Positions 1 through 7,890 are shown, numbered from the stretch's first letter. The stretch is 60,477 bases of DNA from Heyndrickxia ginsengihumi (GCF_011008565.1 NZ_JAAIWK010000023.1:1-60477); one strand, 5' to 3'. The notes: generated from the sequence alone by a model not told the origin. Translations and numbers: made by a program.

Positions 1-60
1 TGCATGTATTAGGCACGCCGCCAGCGTTCGTCCTGAGCCAGGATCAAACTCTCCAAAAAG
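1..60 (-). rRNA. 16S ribosomal RNA, 5' end (partial)
   Basis: The reverse complement contains the universal bacterial 16S start, AGAGTTTGATCCTGGCTCAG, followed by the conserved GACGAACGCTGGCGGCG block. The gene runs off the left edge. By comparison with the B. subtilis 16S start the mature 5' end should be near position 60. The upstream precursor leader (61-140) carries a boxA-like antitermination block (minus strand CTTTGAAAACTGAAC near 105-120) typical of Bacillus rRNA leaders. Confidence 0.97.
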
Positions 61-146
61 ATGTTTGATATAAGCTCATAAAAAATTGACGTTTCGTTTT
101 GTTCAGTTTTCAAAGATCAATCACTTTTTTTCACAGCGACTTTTAT

Positions 147-175
147 ATTATATCAGTATAATATGTCGTTGTCAA
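147..175 (-). promoter_or_regulatory. rrn promoter, proximal (P2)
   Basis: On the minus strand TTGACA (170-175) and TATAAT (147-152) are both exact sigma-A consensus and are separated by exactly 17 bp. The predicted start lies about 80 bp upstream of the 16S gene, so this is the proximal of two tandem rRNA promoters. Confidence 0.9.
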
Positions 176-230
176 CATTTTTTTAATTATTTTTTGTTGT
201 TTACTAACTTCTTTAGCAGCAACGTTTAAT

Positions 231-259
231 AATATATCAAGTTTTTTAGGCATTGTCAA
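231..259 (-). promoter_or_regulatory. rrn promoter, distal (P1)
   Basis: Minus-strand TTGACA (254-259), a 17-bp spacer and TATATT (231-236) form a second sigma-A promoter about 84 bp upstream of P2. Tandem promoters ahead of 16S are usual in Bacillus rRNA operons. Confidence 0.85.
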
Positions 260-471
260 CATGATTATTGATTTTTTTTAAAAGGCTTTGCCACATGTTA
301 ATTCGACTGTTTTTTTATAAAATCCTTACGAGCATATAAAAGGAATATTAGTCCTACCCCTATTGTTAACAACGTATAAACTTTTGTATCAAAAAAAGAA
401 GTTTAACAGTTTAAATTAATATTTTGAAAAAACAATACCGATATCTTACTAAGACACATTCAAGGAAAAAA

Positions 472-705
472 CTAACCTTTTTTCTGCCGTTTCCTGATTG
501 GGAGAATATAATGCGCACATTCACGGTGAGAAGAAGCTACTTTTGTAAATAATTTAAATAAAATTTGATATCTTTCCTCCATTGCCGTTTTTACAATTTG
601 ATTGAATCGATCGTCTCGAAGTTCAAATAAGATTTCATCCATTTCTCTTTTAAGTAAATATTGAATTTCTTGAATTTCTTGATCATGTACAATTAAACCG
701 CGCAT
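472..705 (-). CDS. Small conserved-looking Bacillaceae protein of unknown function
   Basis: A 77-residue, highly charged and probably cytoplasmic protein with no signal peptide or membrane segment. Residues about 8-60 are rich in Glu, Lys, Arg and Leu and look mainly alpha-helical; the C-terminus is basic (RKRQKKG). I choose the ATG at 705 because AAAGGGTGG lies just upstream; an in-frame ATG at 765 would add 20 residues without a comparable ribosome binding site. It is divergent from pdaB and sits directly upstream of the rrn promoters. I recall similar short proteins next to pdaB in other Bacillaceae but no function, so none is assigned. Confidence 0.7.
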   Translation of the reverse strand: MRGLIVHDQEIQEIQYLLKREMDEILFELRDDRFNQIVKTAMEERYQILFKLFTKVASSHRECAHYILPIRKRQKKG

Positions 706-779
706 TCTACCACCCTTTCTGTTTAGCTTGGAAAGTATTTTTACCAAAAAACGAAAAATTATCAAAAAAAGATCTCATT

Positions 780-809
780 GCATATTCACACAATATAAGA
801 GCATATGAT
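780..809 (+). promoter_or_regulatory. Candidate sigma-E promoter for pdaB
   Basis: GCATATT (780-786) fits the sigma-E -35 pattern KMATATT exactly. CATATGAT (802-809) is close to the -10 pattern CATACANT. The 15-bp gap is acceptable, and the element lies 36 bp upstream of the pdaB start. B. subtilis pdaB is expressed in sporulation, which fits; the assignment here is inference. Confidence 0.55.
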
Positions 810-845
810 AAGACAGGAACTTGTCTAATAGGGGATGATAAAAAC

Positions 846-1595
846 ATGAATTTTTTCGTTACATTAAATGGGCGTAGGTTGAAGCAAATACTTTTTATCA
901 TAATTGTTTCTTTTTTTACGGCATTATTCTTTTATACACAAACAATCGCGCAAACTCCTGTTTTTTCAGCAAATGATGGCCCGAAAGCCATTTATAAAGG
1001 GGAAAAAGGGATTGCTCTGACTTTCAATATTGGATGGGGAGATGAAAAAGCAGTACCAATTATTAATACTTTACAAAAAAATGGGGTTAAATCTGCAACG
1101 TTCTTTTTATCCGGTTCATGGGCCGAACAACACCCCGACATCGTTGAGAAAATAGTAAAAAGTGGCTATGAAATTGGCAGTTTAGGGTACGCCTATGTTG
1201 ATTATACTGAACTTGATGAAAGTAAAATTCGGAGCGATATATTAAAAGCTCAAGAAGTATTTAAAAAATTAGATGTTCATGATGTAAAGCTTTTACGTTC
1301 ACCAACAGGGCATTTTGATAAAAAAACATTAAAAGTTGCTGAACAACTTGGCTATACAGTTGTACATTGGAGTGTCGACTCAGATGACTGGAAAAATCCC
1401 GGAGTGAAAACAATCGTCAATAAAACAGTAAAAGCGAAAAACGGGGATATTATTTTATTGCATGCATCAGATTCAGCAAAACAAACTGCGAAGGCATTGC
1501 CAATCATTACGAAAGATCTTTCACACAAAGGAAAATTCACTACCGTCTCAGATTTGATTACAAACGGTCATGTAAAAACAACACTTATTCAATAA
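846..1595 (+). CDS. pdaB: Sporulation polysaccharide deacetylase-family protein PdaB
   Basis: A 249-residue NodB-fold protein with an N-terminal membrane anchor or uncleaved signal (about residues 13-36), placing it outside the membrane. The usual catalytic TFDDG motif is replaced by TFNIGWGDE (about 59-67), and the zinc-binding His motif position reads SLGYAY, as is characteristic of PdaB. The family is therefore suspected to be a weak or non-canonical deacetylase, needed in B. subtilis to keep late-sporulation spores stable. Length matches the family (about 254). AGGGGATG precedes the ATG. It is one of only two plus-strand genes here and is followed by its own terminator. Confidence 0.93.
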   Translation: MNFFVTLNGRRLKQILFIIIVSFFTALFFYTQTIAQTPVFSANDGPKAIYKGEKGIALTFNIGWGDEKAVPIINTLQKNGVKSATFFLSGSWAEQHPDIVEKIVKSGYEIGSLGYAYVDYTELDESKIRSDILKAQEVFKKLDVHDVKLLRSPTGHFDKKTLKVAEQLGYTVVHWSVDSDDWKNPGVKTIVNKTVKAKNGDIILLHASDSAKQTAKALPIITKDLSHKGKFTTVSDLITNGHVKTTLIQ

Positions 1596-1610
1596 ATTTG
1601 AAAGAGGCTT

Positions 1611-1645
1611 AAGGATAAGGGATTTTCACCTTGTCCTTTTATTTT
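1611..1645 (+). terminator. Terminator after pdaB
   Basis: AAGGATAAGG and CCTTGTCCTT form an imperfect stem around the GATTTTCA loop, followed by TTATTTT. It begins 15 bp after the pdaB stop codon. Confidence 0.65.
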
Positions 1646-1934
1646 CCCCCCTGTTCCCCACTCCAACAATTGACATAACCCAAAGTACACTAATTTTGGC
1701 CAAATTATTACTTTCACTTAAAGTGATTTATTAAAATAATGATTCAGACACAATTCGAGGCTCCCTGACTGCCTGCGGAAAGCGGACCCCTGAAGCGAAA
1801 CTCACCCCCTCCTTTTTTATGGAAAAAAGTTCCCGGAAAACAGACAAAATTAAAGAGGTTCGTGTGAATAAAACTGCTAAATTTCCTTATCCTATGTATA
1901 AGACAATGCATAGAAGAAGGGAAGTAGCCACTGA
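1646..1934. repeat. Intergenic region with a degenerate Bacillus-type repeat, at the site of missing kbaA
   Basis: No ORF of note on either strand. The core at about 1759-1808 (CTGCCTGCGGAAAGCGGA, then CCTGAAGCGAAACTCACC) resembles a dispersed intergenic element common in Bacillaceae genomes, whose typical form reads like CCCGCGGAAAGCGAG, then CCTGAAGCGGAAATCAA. B. subtilis has kbaA here; I see no relic of it. The gerD promoter must lie in the last 80 bp; TGAATA at 1865-1870 is a weak sigma-G -35 candidate. Confidence 0.5.
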
Positions 1935-2498
1935 ATGAACAAACTTTTACCTTTGCTCCTGTTATCTATTATCGGTCTAGCCGCTTGTTCAGGAGAAGCA
2001 ACCTCAAGTGGTCAAATGGATTATAATCAAACGAAAAAAATGATGATTGATGTTTTAAAAACGGATGAAGGGAAAAAAGCGTTACAAGATATAATGACTG
2101 ATGATGCAATGAAGCAAAAATTAGTCATTGATCAAGATTTTGTAAAGAAGACAATTGAAAGTACATTGACTTCTAAAAAAGGGCAGGAGTTTTGGAAGAC
2201 AGCTTTTCAAGACCCTAAATTTACACAAGCATTTGCGAAAAGTATGGAATCACAAAATAAAGACTTACTAAAAAAGTTAATGAAAGACCCTGATTATCAA
2301 AAAATGATGATCGACATATTAAAAGACCCTGATTACGAGAAAGAAGTTTTAACTTTACTAAAAAGCAAGGATTTTCGCAGTCATATTCAAGATGTTATTA
2401 TTGAAACTTATAATGACCCGCTTTTTAAAGCCAAATTAGAAGATTCTCTTTTAAAAGCCGCAAAAGAAATGAATAAAACTGATAATAAACAAAAATAA
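1935..2498 (+). CDS. gerD: Spore germination lipoprotein GerD
   Basis: A 187-residue lipoprotein: hydrophobic signal peptide (1-17), then the lipobox LAAC with the lipidated cysteine at residue 18. The mature part is Lys/Asp-rich and helical, with repeated DPDY units around residues 116-135 (KDPDYQK and KDPDYEK). GerD sits on the spore inner membrane and clusters the nutrient germinant receptors for fast germination. Length matches B. subtilis GerD (about 185). It is convergent with salA, as in B. subtilis, and shares a terminator with it. GAAGGGAAG lies 11 bp upstream of the ATG. Confidence 0.93.
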   Translation: MNKLLPLLLLSIIGLAACSGEATSSGQMDYNQTKKMMIDVLKTDEGKKALQDIMTDDAMKQKLVIDQDFVKKTIESTLTSKKGQEFWKTAFQDPKFTQAFAKSMESQNKDLLKKLMKDPDYQKMMIDILKDPDYEKEVLTLLKSKDFRSHIQDVIIETYNDPLFKAKLEDSLLKAAKEMNKTDNKQK

Positions 2499-2524
2499 GG
2501 CGAGAAATCACTCTCGCCTTTTAT
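2499..2524. terminator. Bidirectional terminator between gerD and salA
   Basis: GGCGAGA (2499-2505) and TCTCGCC (2512-2518) form a perfect 7-bp stem. TTTTA follows on the plus strand, and an A-rich run before the stem gives U residues on the minus strand. It can serve both convergent genes. Confidence 0.85.
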
Positions 2525-2528
2525 CATT

Positions 2529-3578
2529 TTAGTCATTAAATGTTTGATCAATCTTATGAGCAATATCACCATAAATTTTTCCAACACGATGATCTTCTCC
2601 ATATACGGAAGGAGCGAAATCCGCTTCATTCCAATCAGGTTGTTGTAATGGCAGTTGCCCTAATAACGATGTATTTAGCTCCTTCGCAAGCTTTTCACCG
2701 CCGCCTTTACCAAAAACATACTCACGTTCACCTGTTAATTTACTTTCAAAATAAGACATATTTTCAATTACACCTAAAATAGTATGTTCCGTTCTTAATG
2801 CCATAGCGCCAGCTCGCGCAGCAACAAATGCAGCAGTTGGATGCGGAGTTGTAACAATAATCTCATTACATTTTGGCAGCATGGAATGGACGTCTAAAGC
2901 AACATCCCCTGTTCCAGGAGGCAAGTCAAGCAAGAGATAGTCTAAATCTCCCCATTCTACCTCTTTAAAGAAGTTATTTAACATTTTCCCTAGCATTGGA
3001 CCACGCCAAATAACAGGAGCATTATCCTCGACAAAGAATCCCATTGAAATTACCTTTACACCAAAACGTTCAACAGGATAAATTTTCTGACCGCGAACGA
3101 CAGGACGTTGCATAATTCCCATCATGTCCGGAACACTGAAACCATAAATGTCAGCATCTACTAAACCAACTTTTTTACCAAGACGTGCAAGAGCGACCGC
3201 TAAATTAACGGATACAGTAGATTTACCTACACCACCTTTACCACTGGCAATTGCTATGTATTTCGTTCCTTTAGAGGATAATGGGTTATGCTCTGCTTCT
3301 AATTCCCCGCGGTATTTTTCTAATATTTCTTTTGGCAATTCAGCAAAACGAATTCCTACTGTATTTGCCCCAATTTCTTTTAATTTATTTACAATCGCCA
3401 TTTGCAATTCTAATTGCTCTTTTGTTCCTGTTTTTGCAATGGCAACCTTTACACTGACATGCTGAATTTCGTCTTTTATTTTAACTTCTAGAATGCCATC
3501 TGTTTCTTCTAAAGTTTTATGTAAGAAAGGATCTTTAAACCCTTTAAGAGCATCTGTTACCTGTTTTTCGCTCAACAT
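2529..3578 (-). CDS. salA: Mrp/NBP35-family P-loop ATPase SalA
   Basis: A 349-residue cytoplasmic protein with an N-terminal MIP18/DUF59-like domain (about 1-90) and a MinD/Mrp ATPase domain (about 105-345). The deviant Walker A motif SGKGGVGKST lies near residue 113, and DLPPGTGD carries the switch/Walker B region. B. subtilis SalA is a regulator that represses scoC and raises exoprotease production; relatives elsewhere are Fe-S cluster carriers. The ATG at 3578 is preferred: AAGGAAGGTG lies 8-9 bp upstream, whereas the in-frame GTG at 3590 overlaps that ribosome binding site. Confidence 0.9.
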   Translation of the reverse strand: MLSEKQVTDALKGFKDPFLHKTLEETDGILEVKIKDEIQHVSVKVAIAKTGTKEQLELQMAIVNKLKEIGANTVGIRFAELPKEILEKYRGELEAEHNPLSSKGTKYIAIASGKGGVGKSTVSVNLAVALARLGKKVGLVDADIYGFSVPDMMGIMQRPVVRGQKIYPVERFGVKVISMGFFVEDNAPVIWRGPMLGKMLNNFFKEVEWGDLDYLLLDLPPGTGDVALDVHSMLPKCNEIIVTTPHPTAAFVAARAGAMALRTEHTILGVIENMSYFESKLTGEREYVFGKGGGEKLAKELNTSLLGQLPLQQPDWNEADFAPSVYGEDHRVGKIYGDIAHKIDQTFND

Positions 3579-3683
3579 CTTTCCAAACACCTTCCTTAAA
3601 ATGAATTCGTTCCCAATCTTTCATTAGTATAACACACTTACTACCATTTTTAGACTAGAACGACTTGTAAAAGCAGGGACTAA

Positions 3684-3710
3684 AAAAGGGCACACTATTT
3701 GTGTCCCTTT
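3684..3710 (-). terminator. Terminator after cwlD
   Basis: On the minus strand GGGACAC pairs with GTGTGCCC (one bulged base) around a short AAATA loop, and TTTTTT follows. It lies just past the cwlD stop codon. Confidence 0.8.
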
Positions 3711-3722
3711 GAAAAACGTCGT

Positions 3723-4439
3723 TTATTTTAAATCCAAATCTTTTTCTTTTGAAAAATATCTCATCACCCCATTATAGATTGAGGCTGCAACCTGTGTTTG
3801 ATATTTATCTGAAGTTAGATTCTTCCGCTCTTGCGGATTTGATAAAAAGCCAATCTCCACTAAAGCCCCTGGTTTTTTCGCATGCTTTAATAGATAGACG
3901 CTGGAAAGTGTCTTTGGAATCCTCTTTGTATTTTCAAGATTACGAATCAATTCCGCCTGAACAAAAGACGCTATCCGTTTATTTTCTACTAACTGCGGTG
4001 AATAAAAGGTCTGCGCCCCGCTCCACTGGGATTGAGGAATTGCATTTAAATGAATACTAATAAATAAATCCGCTTCGGACTCATTAATCATCGAAAGGCG
4101 TTTCTTTAAATCCTCTACTTTTCGGCGGCTATACCCTTTTGTATCGCTATCTGCCAAATCTGTGTCTGTTTCCCGTGTCATTAATACGAGTGCACCTTGC
4201 TGCTGTAAATAATCTTTAAGTTTCAGCGCAACGTTTAAGGCAATATCTTTTTCTAATACTTCATCACCGGTTGCCCCTCCGTCCGGTCCTCCATGTCCTG
4301 GATCTAAATAAATGATTTTTCCTGACAAAGGTAAGTTCCAAGACCGCCAAGTATCTTTTTGGAAAAATTGAAATTGAAAAAGTAAAAATAAAAGCACTGC
4401 TCCAATCATAAACGCGGTAATTTTTATCCGTTGTTTCAT
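3723..4439 (-). CDS. cwlD: Germination-specific N-acetylmuramoyl-L-alanine amidase CwlD
   Basis: A 238-residue Amidase_3 enzyme. An N-terminal hydrophobic segment (about 8-26) is a signal or anchor. The catalytic domain begins with LDPGHGGPDGGA (zinc His in DPGHGG), has the second zinc His in FISIHLNAIP, and ends with the glutamate motif ALVEIGFLSN. CwlD, acting with PdaA, removes the peptide side chain from muramic acid so that muramic-delta-lactam can form in the spore cortex, the mark read by germination lytic enzymes. Length equals B. subtilis CwlD (237). The ribosome binding site AAGGAAGGGAAG is partly inside a strong hairpin, which could control translation. Confidence 0.95.
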   Translation of the reverse strand: MKQRIKITAFMIGAVLLFLLFQFQFFQKDTWRSWNLPLSGKIIYLDPGHGGPDGGATGDEVLEKDIALNVALKLKDYLQQQGALVLMTRETDTDLADSDTKGYSRRKVEDLKKRLSMINESEADLFISIHLNAIPQSQWSGAQTFYSPQLVENKRIASFVQAELIRNLENTKRIPKTLSSVYLLKHAKKPGALVEIGFLSNPQERKNLTSDKYQTQVAASIYNGVMRYFSKEKDLDLK

Positions 4440-4449
4440 GGTATTCTTC

Positions 4450-4489
4450 CCTTCCTTGTCCTTATTGAATAATTATGGGACAAGGAAGG
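4450..4489 (-). promoter_or_regulatory. 12-bp perfect hairpin over the cwlD ribosome binding site
   Basis: Arms 4450-4461 and 4478-4489 are perfectly complementary (12 bp, 16-nt loop). As minus-strand RNA the 3' arm GGACAAGGAAGG runs into the Shine-Dalgarno sequence, and the stem ends 10 nt before the ATG. There is no U-tract, so it does not look like an intrinsic terminator; sequestering of the ribosome binding site is inferred. Confidence 0.6.
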
Positions 4490-4505
4490 AATTTAGAACT
4501 GAATC

Positions 4506-4946
4506 TTAGTGAAGGCGTAATTTTCTTCGTTTCTCTGCCTTTTTAAAGCCTTCAGTCCACCAGTAATCTATAAATTGTTCACAAGTATAGTAAAGTGATT
4601 CTTGCATCGTACCAGTTTCATCAGTCCATAATTGCCAATCATTGTACAGTGTATCTGTAAGTTCTTTTAATTCCTTTGCACAGCGTTTTTTTGTTTGTTC
4701 AATCGTTTCACCATAAAGACCAAATCGGCTATAATGACCGCCTAATAAAAAAGATTCGATTGCGAGATCGCCACAGCCTTCTTCTGCACTACGTTGTATC
4801 CACGCTCCCCCGTTCAAGCGAATAAAATTAAAATGTGATTGAATACTTTTTTTCAATGCCTGAACGGGAAGCTCTCGTAATAATTTACGCTCATATTTAA
4901 TTTGTCTTTCTCTCCGTTTTGAAGCTAAACTAATAAGGTCATTCAT
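4506..4946 (-). CDS. ybaK: Conserved Bacillaceae protein YbaK (DUF2521 family)
   Basis: A 146-residue soluble protein, basic at both ends, with a Trp/Tyr-rich C-terminal half (YNDWQLW, then YWWTEGFKKA). It matches B. subtilis YbaK in length (147) and in position immediately upstream of cwlD. No enzymatic motif is visible and the function is unknown; retention beside cwlD-salA-gerD suggests, without proving, a sporulation link. The ATG at 4946 is chosen because AAGGAG lies 9 bp upstream; an ATG at 4994 would add 16 residues with no ribosome binding site. Confidence 0.82.
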   Translation of the reverse strand: MNDLISLASKRRERQIKYERKLLRELPVQALKKSIQSHFNFIRLNGGAWIQRSAEEGCGDLAIESFLLGGHYSRFGLYGETIEQTKKRCAKELKELTDTLYNDWQLWTDETGTMQESLYYTCEQFIDYWWTEGFKKAEKRRKLRLH

Positions 4947-5051
4947 TGTTACACACTCCTTATATGTATTTTTCGATAGATAACCATTTCTCATTCAATC
5001 AATCATTTCCAATGTTTAGCTTCTATGCTATCTTTGTTTAATAAACTAACA

Positions 5052-5082
5052 TAAAAAAACACGCCCTAATTTATAGGACGCG
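5052..5082 (-). terminator. Terminator after sodF
   Basis: On the minus strand CGCGTCCTA pairs with TAGGGCGTG (nine pairs including two G-U) and is followed by seven T. It begins 4 bp past the sodF stop. Confidence 0.8.
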
Positions 5083-5085
5083 CCT

Positions 5086-5970
5086 TTAATACGGCTGCCA
5101 TTTTACCCTTTTTGCTGTCATAAATCTTTTTTCGACATTCGGCCAATAAACAATATTCCACCATTGATCTACATATTTCCCACGATCATTTTTATATTGT
5201 AAATAATAGGCATGCTCCCAAACGTCAAGGACAAGAAGTGGAATCACATCCCATTGTGTTAATAATTGATGGCGTTCGGCTTGTAAAATTTCTAATTTCC
5301 AAGACCTCGGGGCCCATACTAATATCGCCCATCCAACACCTTCAACTTTTTTTGCCGCTTCGGTAAAATGTGCTTGAAATAATTCATAACTGCCGAAATC
5401 ATGTTCAATTTGAGCAAGTAAATCTCCTTTTGGCTTTCCACCTCCATCAGGATTCATCACTTCCCAAAAAATGCAATGCAAGTAATGGCCCGCACCATTA
5501 AAAGCCAATTCTCTTTCCCAATGTTTTATTAGCTCATAGTCATTATGTTGGCGCGCCTCTTGCATCTTCATCTCCGCCTTATTTAATCCATCAACATAGC
5601 TTTGATGGTGCTTCGTATAATGAAGCCGCATGATGTCCTCGCGAATATAAGGTTCTAACGCATTATATTTATAGGGCAAAGGCGGGAGTTGATGTTTGCC
5701 AATTGGCACAGCTCCATAAACCCTCACTTGCCGGTTATCATCAATGCGATGATCAATATCTCGAACGGTACGTTGAAGTTCAATAAGTGTTGGTTCAGTA
5801 ATAGACTCCTCCGCGAGGCAATGCTGTACATCTTTTCTTACTAACTTGATTTTTTCAATTACATCTTGATCAATATCTTCATTCCGACTATACAAAAAAA
5901 GCTCCACATCCCGCAGCCAAGTTTCTACTTCCCTTAAATATTGAATTGCCTTTTGTTCAAACGCCATCAT
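5086..5970 (-). CDS. sodF: SodF-type iron/manganese superoxide dismutase with N-terminal extension
   Basis: A 294-residue two-part protein. Residues 1-85 are a charged helical extension seen only in SodF-type enzymes. Residues about 88-285 are a complete Fe/Mn-SOD: first metal His in LHYTKHHQSYVDG, second in NGAGHYLHCIFW, then the Asp and His ligands in LLVLDVWEHAYYLQY. It converts superoxide to hydrogen peroxide and oxygen. Overall pattern and length are close to B. subtilis SodF (281). GGGGG precedes the start; ATG at 5970 or 5967 would both work. The gene is not at this locus in B. subtilis, so the locus differs by insertion or rearrangement. It has its own terminator. Confidence 0.9.
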   Translation of the reverse strand: MMAFEQKAIQYLREVETWLRDVELFLYSRNEDIDQDVIEKIKLVRKDVQHCLAEESITEPTLIELQRTVRDIDHRIDDNRQVRVYGAVPIGKHQLPPLPYKYNALEPYIREDIMRLHYTKHHQSYVDGLNKAEMKMQEARQHNDYELIKHWERELAFNGAGHYLHCIFWEVMNPDGGGKPKGDLLAQIEHDFGSYELFQAHFTEAAKKVEGVGWAILVWAPRSWKLEILQAERHQLLTQWDVIPLLVLDVWEHAYYLQYKNDRGKYVDQWWNIVYWPNVEKRFMTAKRVKWQPY

Positions 5971-6065
5971 CTTTTTCCCCCATCATCTTACCTTTTAAAT
6001 AGGTCATATACCCATAATGTATTATTCATCTATAAAAACGTGACTAGGAAGGACTTTGATAAACT

Positions 6066-6096
6066 AAAAAAGGGGAACCCATATAGAGCACCCCCT
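6066..6096 (-). terminator. Terminator after the LysP-type permease gene
   Basis: On the minus strand AGGGG (6096-6092) pairs with CCCCT (6075-6071) across a 16-nt loop, followed by six T. Located 14 bp past the stop codon. Confidence 0.7.
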
Positions 6097-6109
6097 GAAA
6101 GGAAACATA

Positions 6110-7564
6110 TTATTTTAATTCATCTATGTCAATTTTACATTCTTGCAAAGGTACGACTTTTGTCTTCCTCACAAATTTGTATCCTAACCACATGATTATA
6201 AATAAAGGAATTCCTAAATAAGCTGCAATTACATTAAGCCAATCAATTTTGTCGCTAAGAAAGGCTTGATAATCTTGAGCTAAAATAACGATCAGCCCAA
6301 CAGCTAAAGCAAAAATCGGACCAAATGGGTAAAGCTTTGCAGTGTATGGCAGCTTTTTTACATCGTGGCCTTGCGCGATAAATGCTTTACGAAATCGATA
6401 ATGGCTGGCTGCAATCCCAAGCCAGAAAATAAAACCAGTGACACCTGCAGCATTTAATAGCCACATGTAAATAGTACCATCGCCAAAGATTGACGCTAGG
6501 AAAGCAAGTAATCCAACAACGGTCGTTGCTACAAGGGCAGCAACTGGAACTCCGCGCTTGTTTAATTTCCCAAAAAGTTTTGGCGCTTGACCTTCCTTTG
6601 CCATTGCATACAGAATTCTTGTTGAAGCGTATAAACTAGAGTTTCCGGCAGATAGAACAGCTGTTAAAATAACTGCGTTCATTAATGAAGCCGCAAATGC
6701 TAATCCTGCTTTTTTAAACACAAGCGTAAATGGACTAACCATAATATCGCTGCTTTGCAATGTTTCTGTCGTATACGGAATAATCAAACCAATTACGAAA
6801 ATCGCTAATACGTAAAATAAAAGAATTCTCCAAAAGATACTTCTAATGGCTTTTGGCACATTTTCTCTAGGATTTTCACTTTCACCAGCGGCAACACCAA
6901 CAATTTCCGTTCCTTGAAACGAGAACCCAGCGGTTAGGAACACACCTAAAATCGCTAATATTCCACCGTGGAATGGTGCATCACCTACTGTAAAGTTTTT
7001 AAAACCTACTGCATCGCCTTTCATAATTCCAAAAATCATTAGTAAACCAACAATAATGAAAATAATAATAGTCGTTACTTTAATAAATGAAAACCAATAT
7101 TCTCCTTCACCATATCCTCTAACAGAAAGGATATTCAAACCAAAAATAATAATGATAAATATTCCACTCCATAGCCATGACGGACTATGCGGGAACCAAA
7201 ACTTCATAACAAGTGTAGAAGCAGAAAGCTCTGCCGCAAGCGTAATTGCCCAGCTGTACCAATAGTTCCAGCCTAATGCAAACCCTAGGGCTGGATCAAT
7301 AAAGCGAGTTGCATACGTACTGAATGCTCCACTCGATGGCATGAAAGAAGCCAACTCTCCCAAGCTTGTCATAATAAAATAAACCATCACACCGATGATC
7401 AAATATGCTAATAGTGCTCCGCCAGGCCCTGCCTCATAAATCGCCGAACCACTACCTAAAAACAGTCCTGTTCCAATCGATCCACCTAGTGAAATCATCA
7501 TCAGATGACGCGCTTTTAACCGCCGTTGCAGTCCACCATTTTGATCGACATGTTGATCTTTCAT
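6110..7564 (-). CDS. lysP: APC-superfamily amino acid permease, LysP type
   Basis: A 484-residue inner-membrane transporter with about 12 hydrophobic helices. The N-terminal ARHLMMISLGGSIGTGLFLG block is the substrate/cation site of the amino acid transporter family. Long segments (GGALLAYLIIGVMVYF, ALGWNYWYSWA, AVILTAVLSAGNSSLYAST, IDWLNVIAAYLGIPLF) follow E. coli lysine permease LysP as I recall it, so proton-coupled uptake of lysine or a similar amino acid is likely; specificity is inferred. The ATG at 7564 is chosen: AGAGGTG lies 6 bp upstream. An in-frame GTG at 7573 overlaps that site. It is monocistronic with its own terminator and is absent from this position in B. subtilis. Confidence 0.85.
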   Translation of the reverse strand: MKDQHVDQNGGLQRRLKARHLMMISLGGSIGTGLFLGSGSAIYEAGPGGALLAYLIIGVMVYFIMTSLGELASFMPSSGAFSTYATRFIDPALGFALGWNYWYSWAITLAAELSASTLVMKFWFPHSPSWLWSGIFIIIIFGLNILSVRGYGEGEYWFSFIKVTTIIIFIIVGLLMIFGIMKGDAVGFKNFTVGDAPFHGGILAILGVFLTAGFSFQGTEIVGVAAGESENPRENVPKAIRSIFWRILLFYVLAIFVIGLIIPYTTETLQSSDIMVSPFTLVFKKAGLAFAASLMNAVILTAVLSAGNSSLYASTRILYAMAKEGQAPKLFGKLNKRGVPVAALVATTVVGLLAFLASIFGDGTIYMWLLNAAGVTGFIFWLGIAASHYRFRKAFIAQGHDVKKLPYTAKLYPFGPIFALAVGLIVILAQDYQAFLSDKIDWLNVIAAYLGIPLFIIMWLGYKFVRKTKVVPLQECKIDIDELK

Positions 7565-7890
7565 CATAAACACCTCTATTACACGTTAGTTCATACTATT
7601 TAACGAATTATATTTACAACATATCATGCATAATTAATCAAAAACACAACTATAATACAATATCATAAACATTCACTCTTGAAAATAGAAATTTGTATAT
7701 TTTATCACTGGTATGTATTTTATTGCATGGATGAATTTGGAAAGCTGTTATGGAGATTCGTTCAAAATGTTATTTGGTTTATCTCCAATCTATGTTGTGA
7801 TGCATTAGAATATGAAAACATAAGTAAGCGATCATCCTAATTAGGACAATCACTTTTTAAATCCAAAACGCCTTCCGCGAGAGTACTATT
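7565..7890. other. Intergenic region between permease and small peptide gene
   Basis: Holds the presumed permease promoter (no convincing -35/-10 pair) and one clear structure: a near-perfect palindrome at 7826-7855 whose 15-base arms pair fully if G-U is allowed, meeting at TCCTAATTAGGA, with TTTTT on its plus-strand side (7854-7858). That orientation would terminate plus-strand transcription. A 36-codon plus-strand ORF (7727-7837) runs into it but has no convincing ribosome binding site. Confidence 0.5.
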
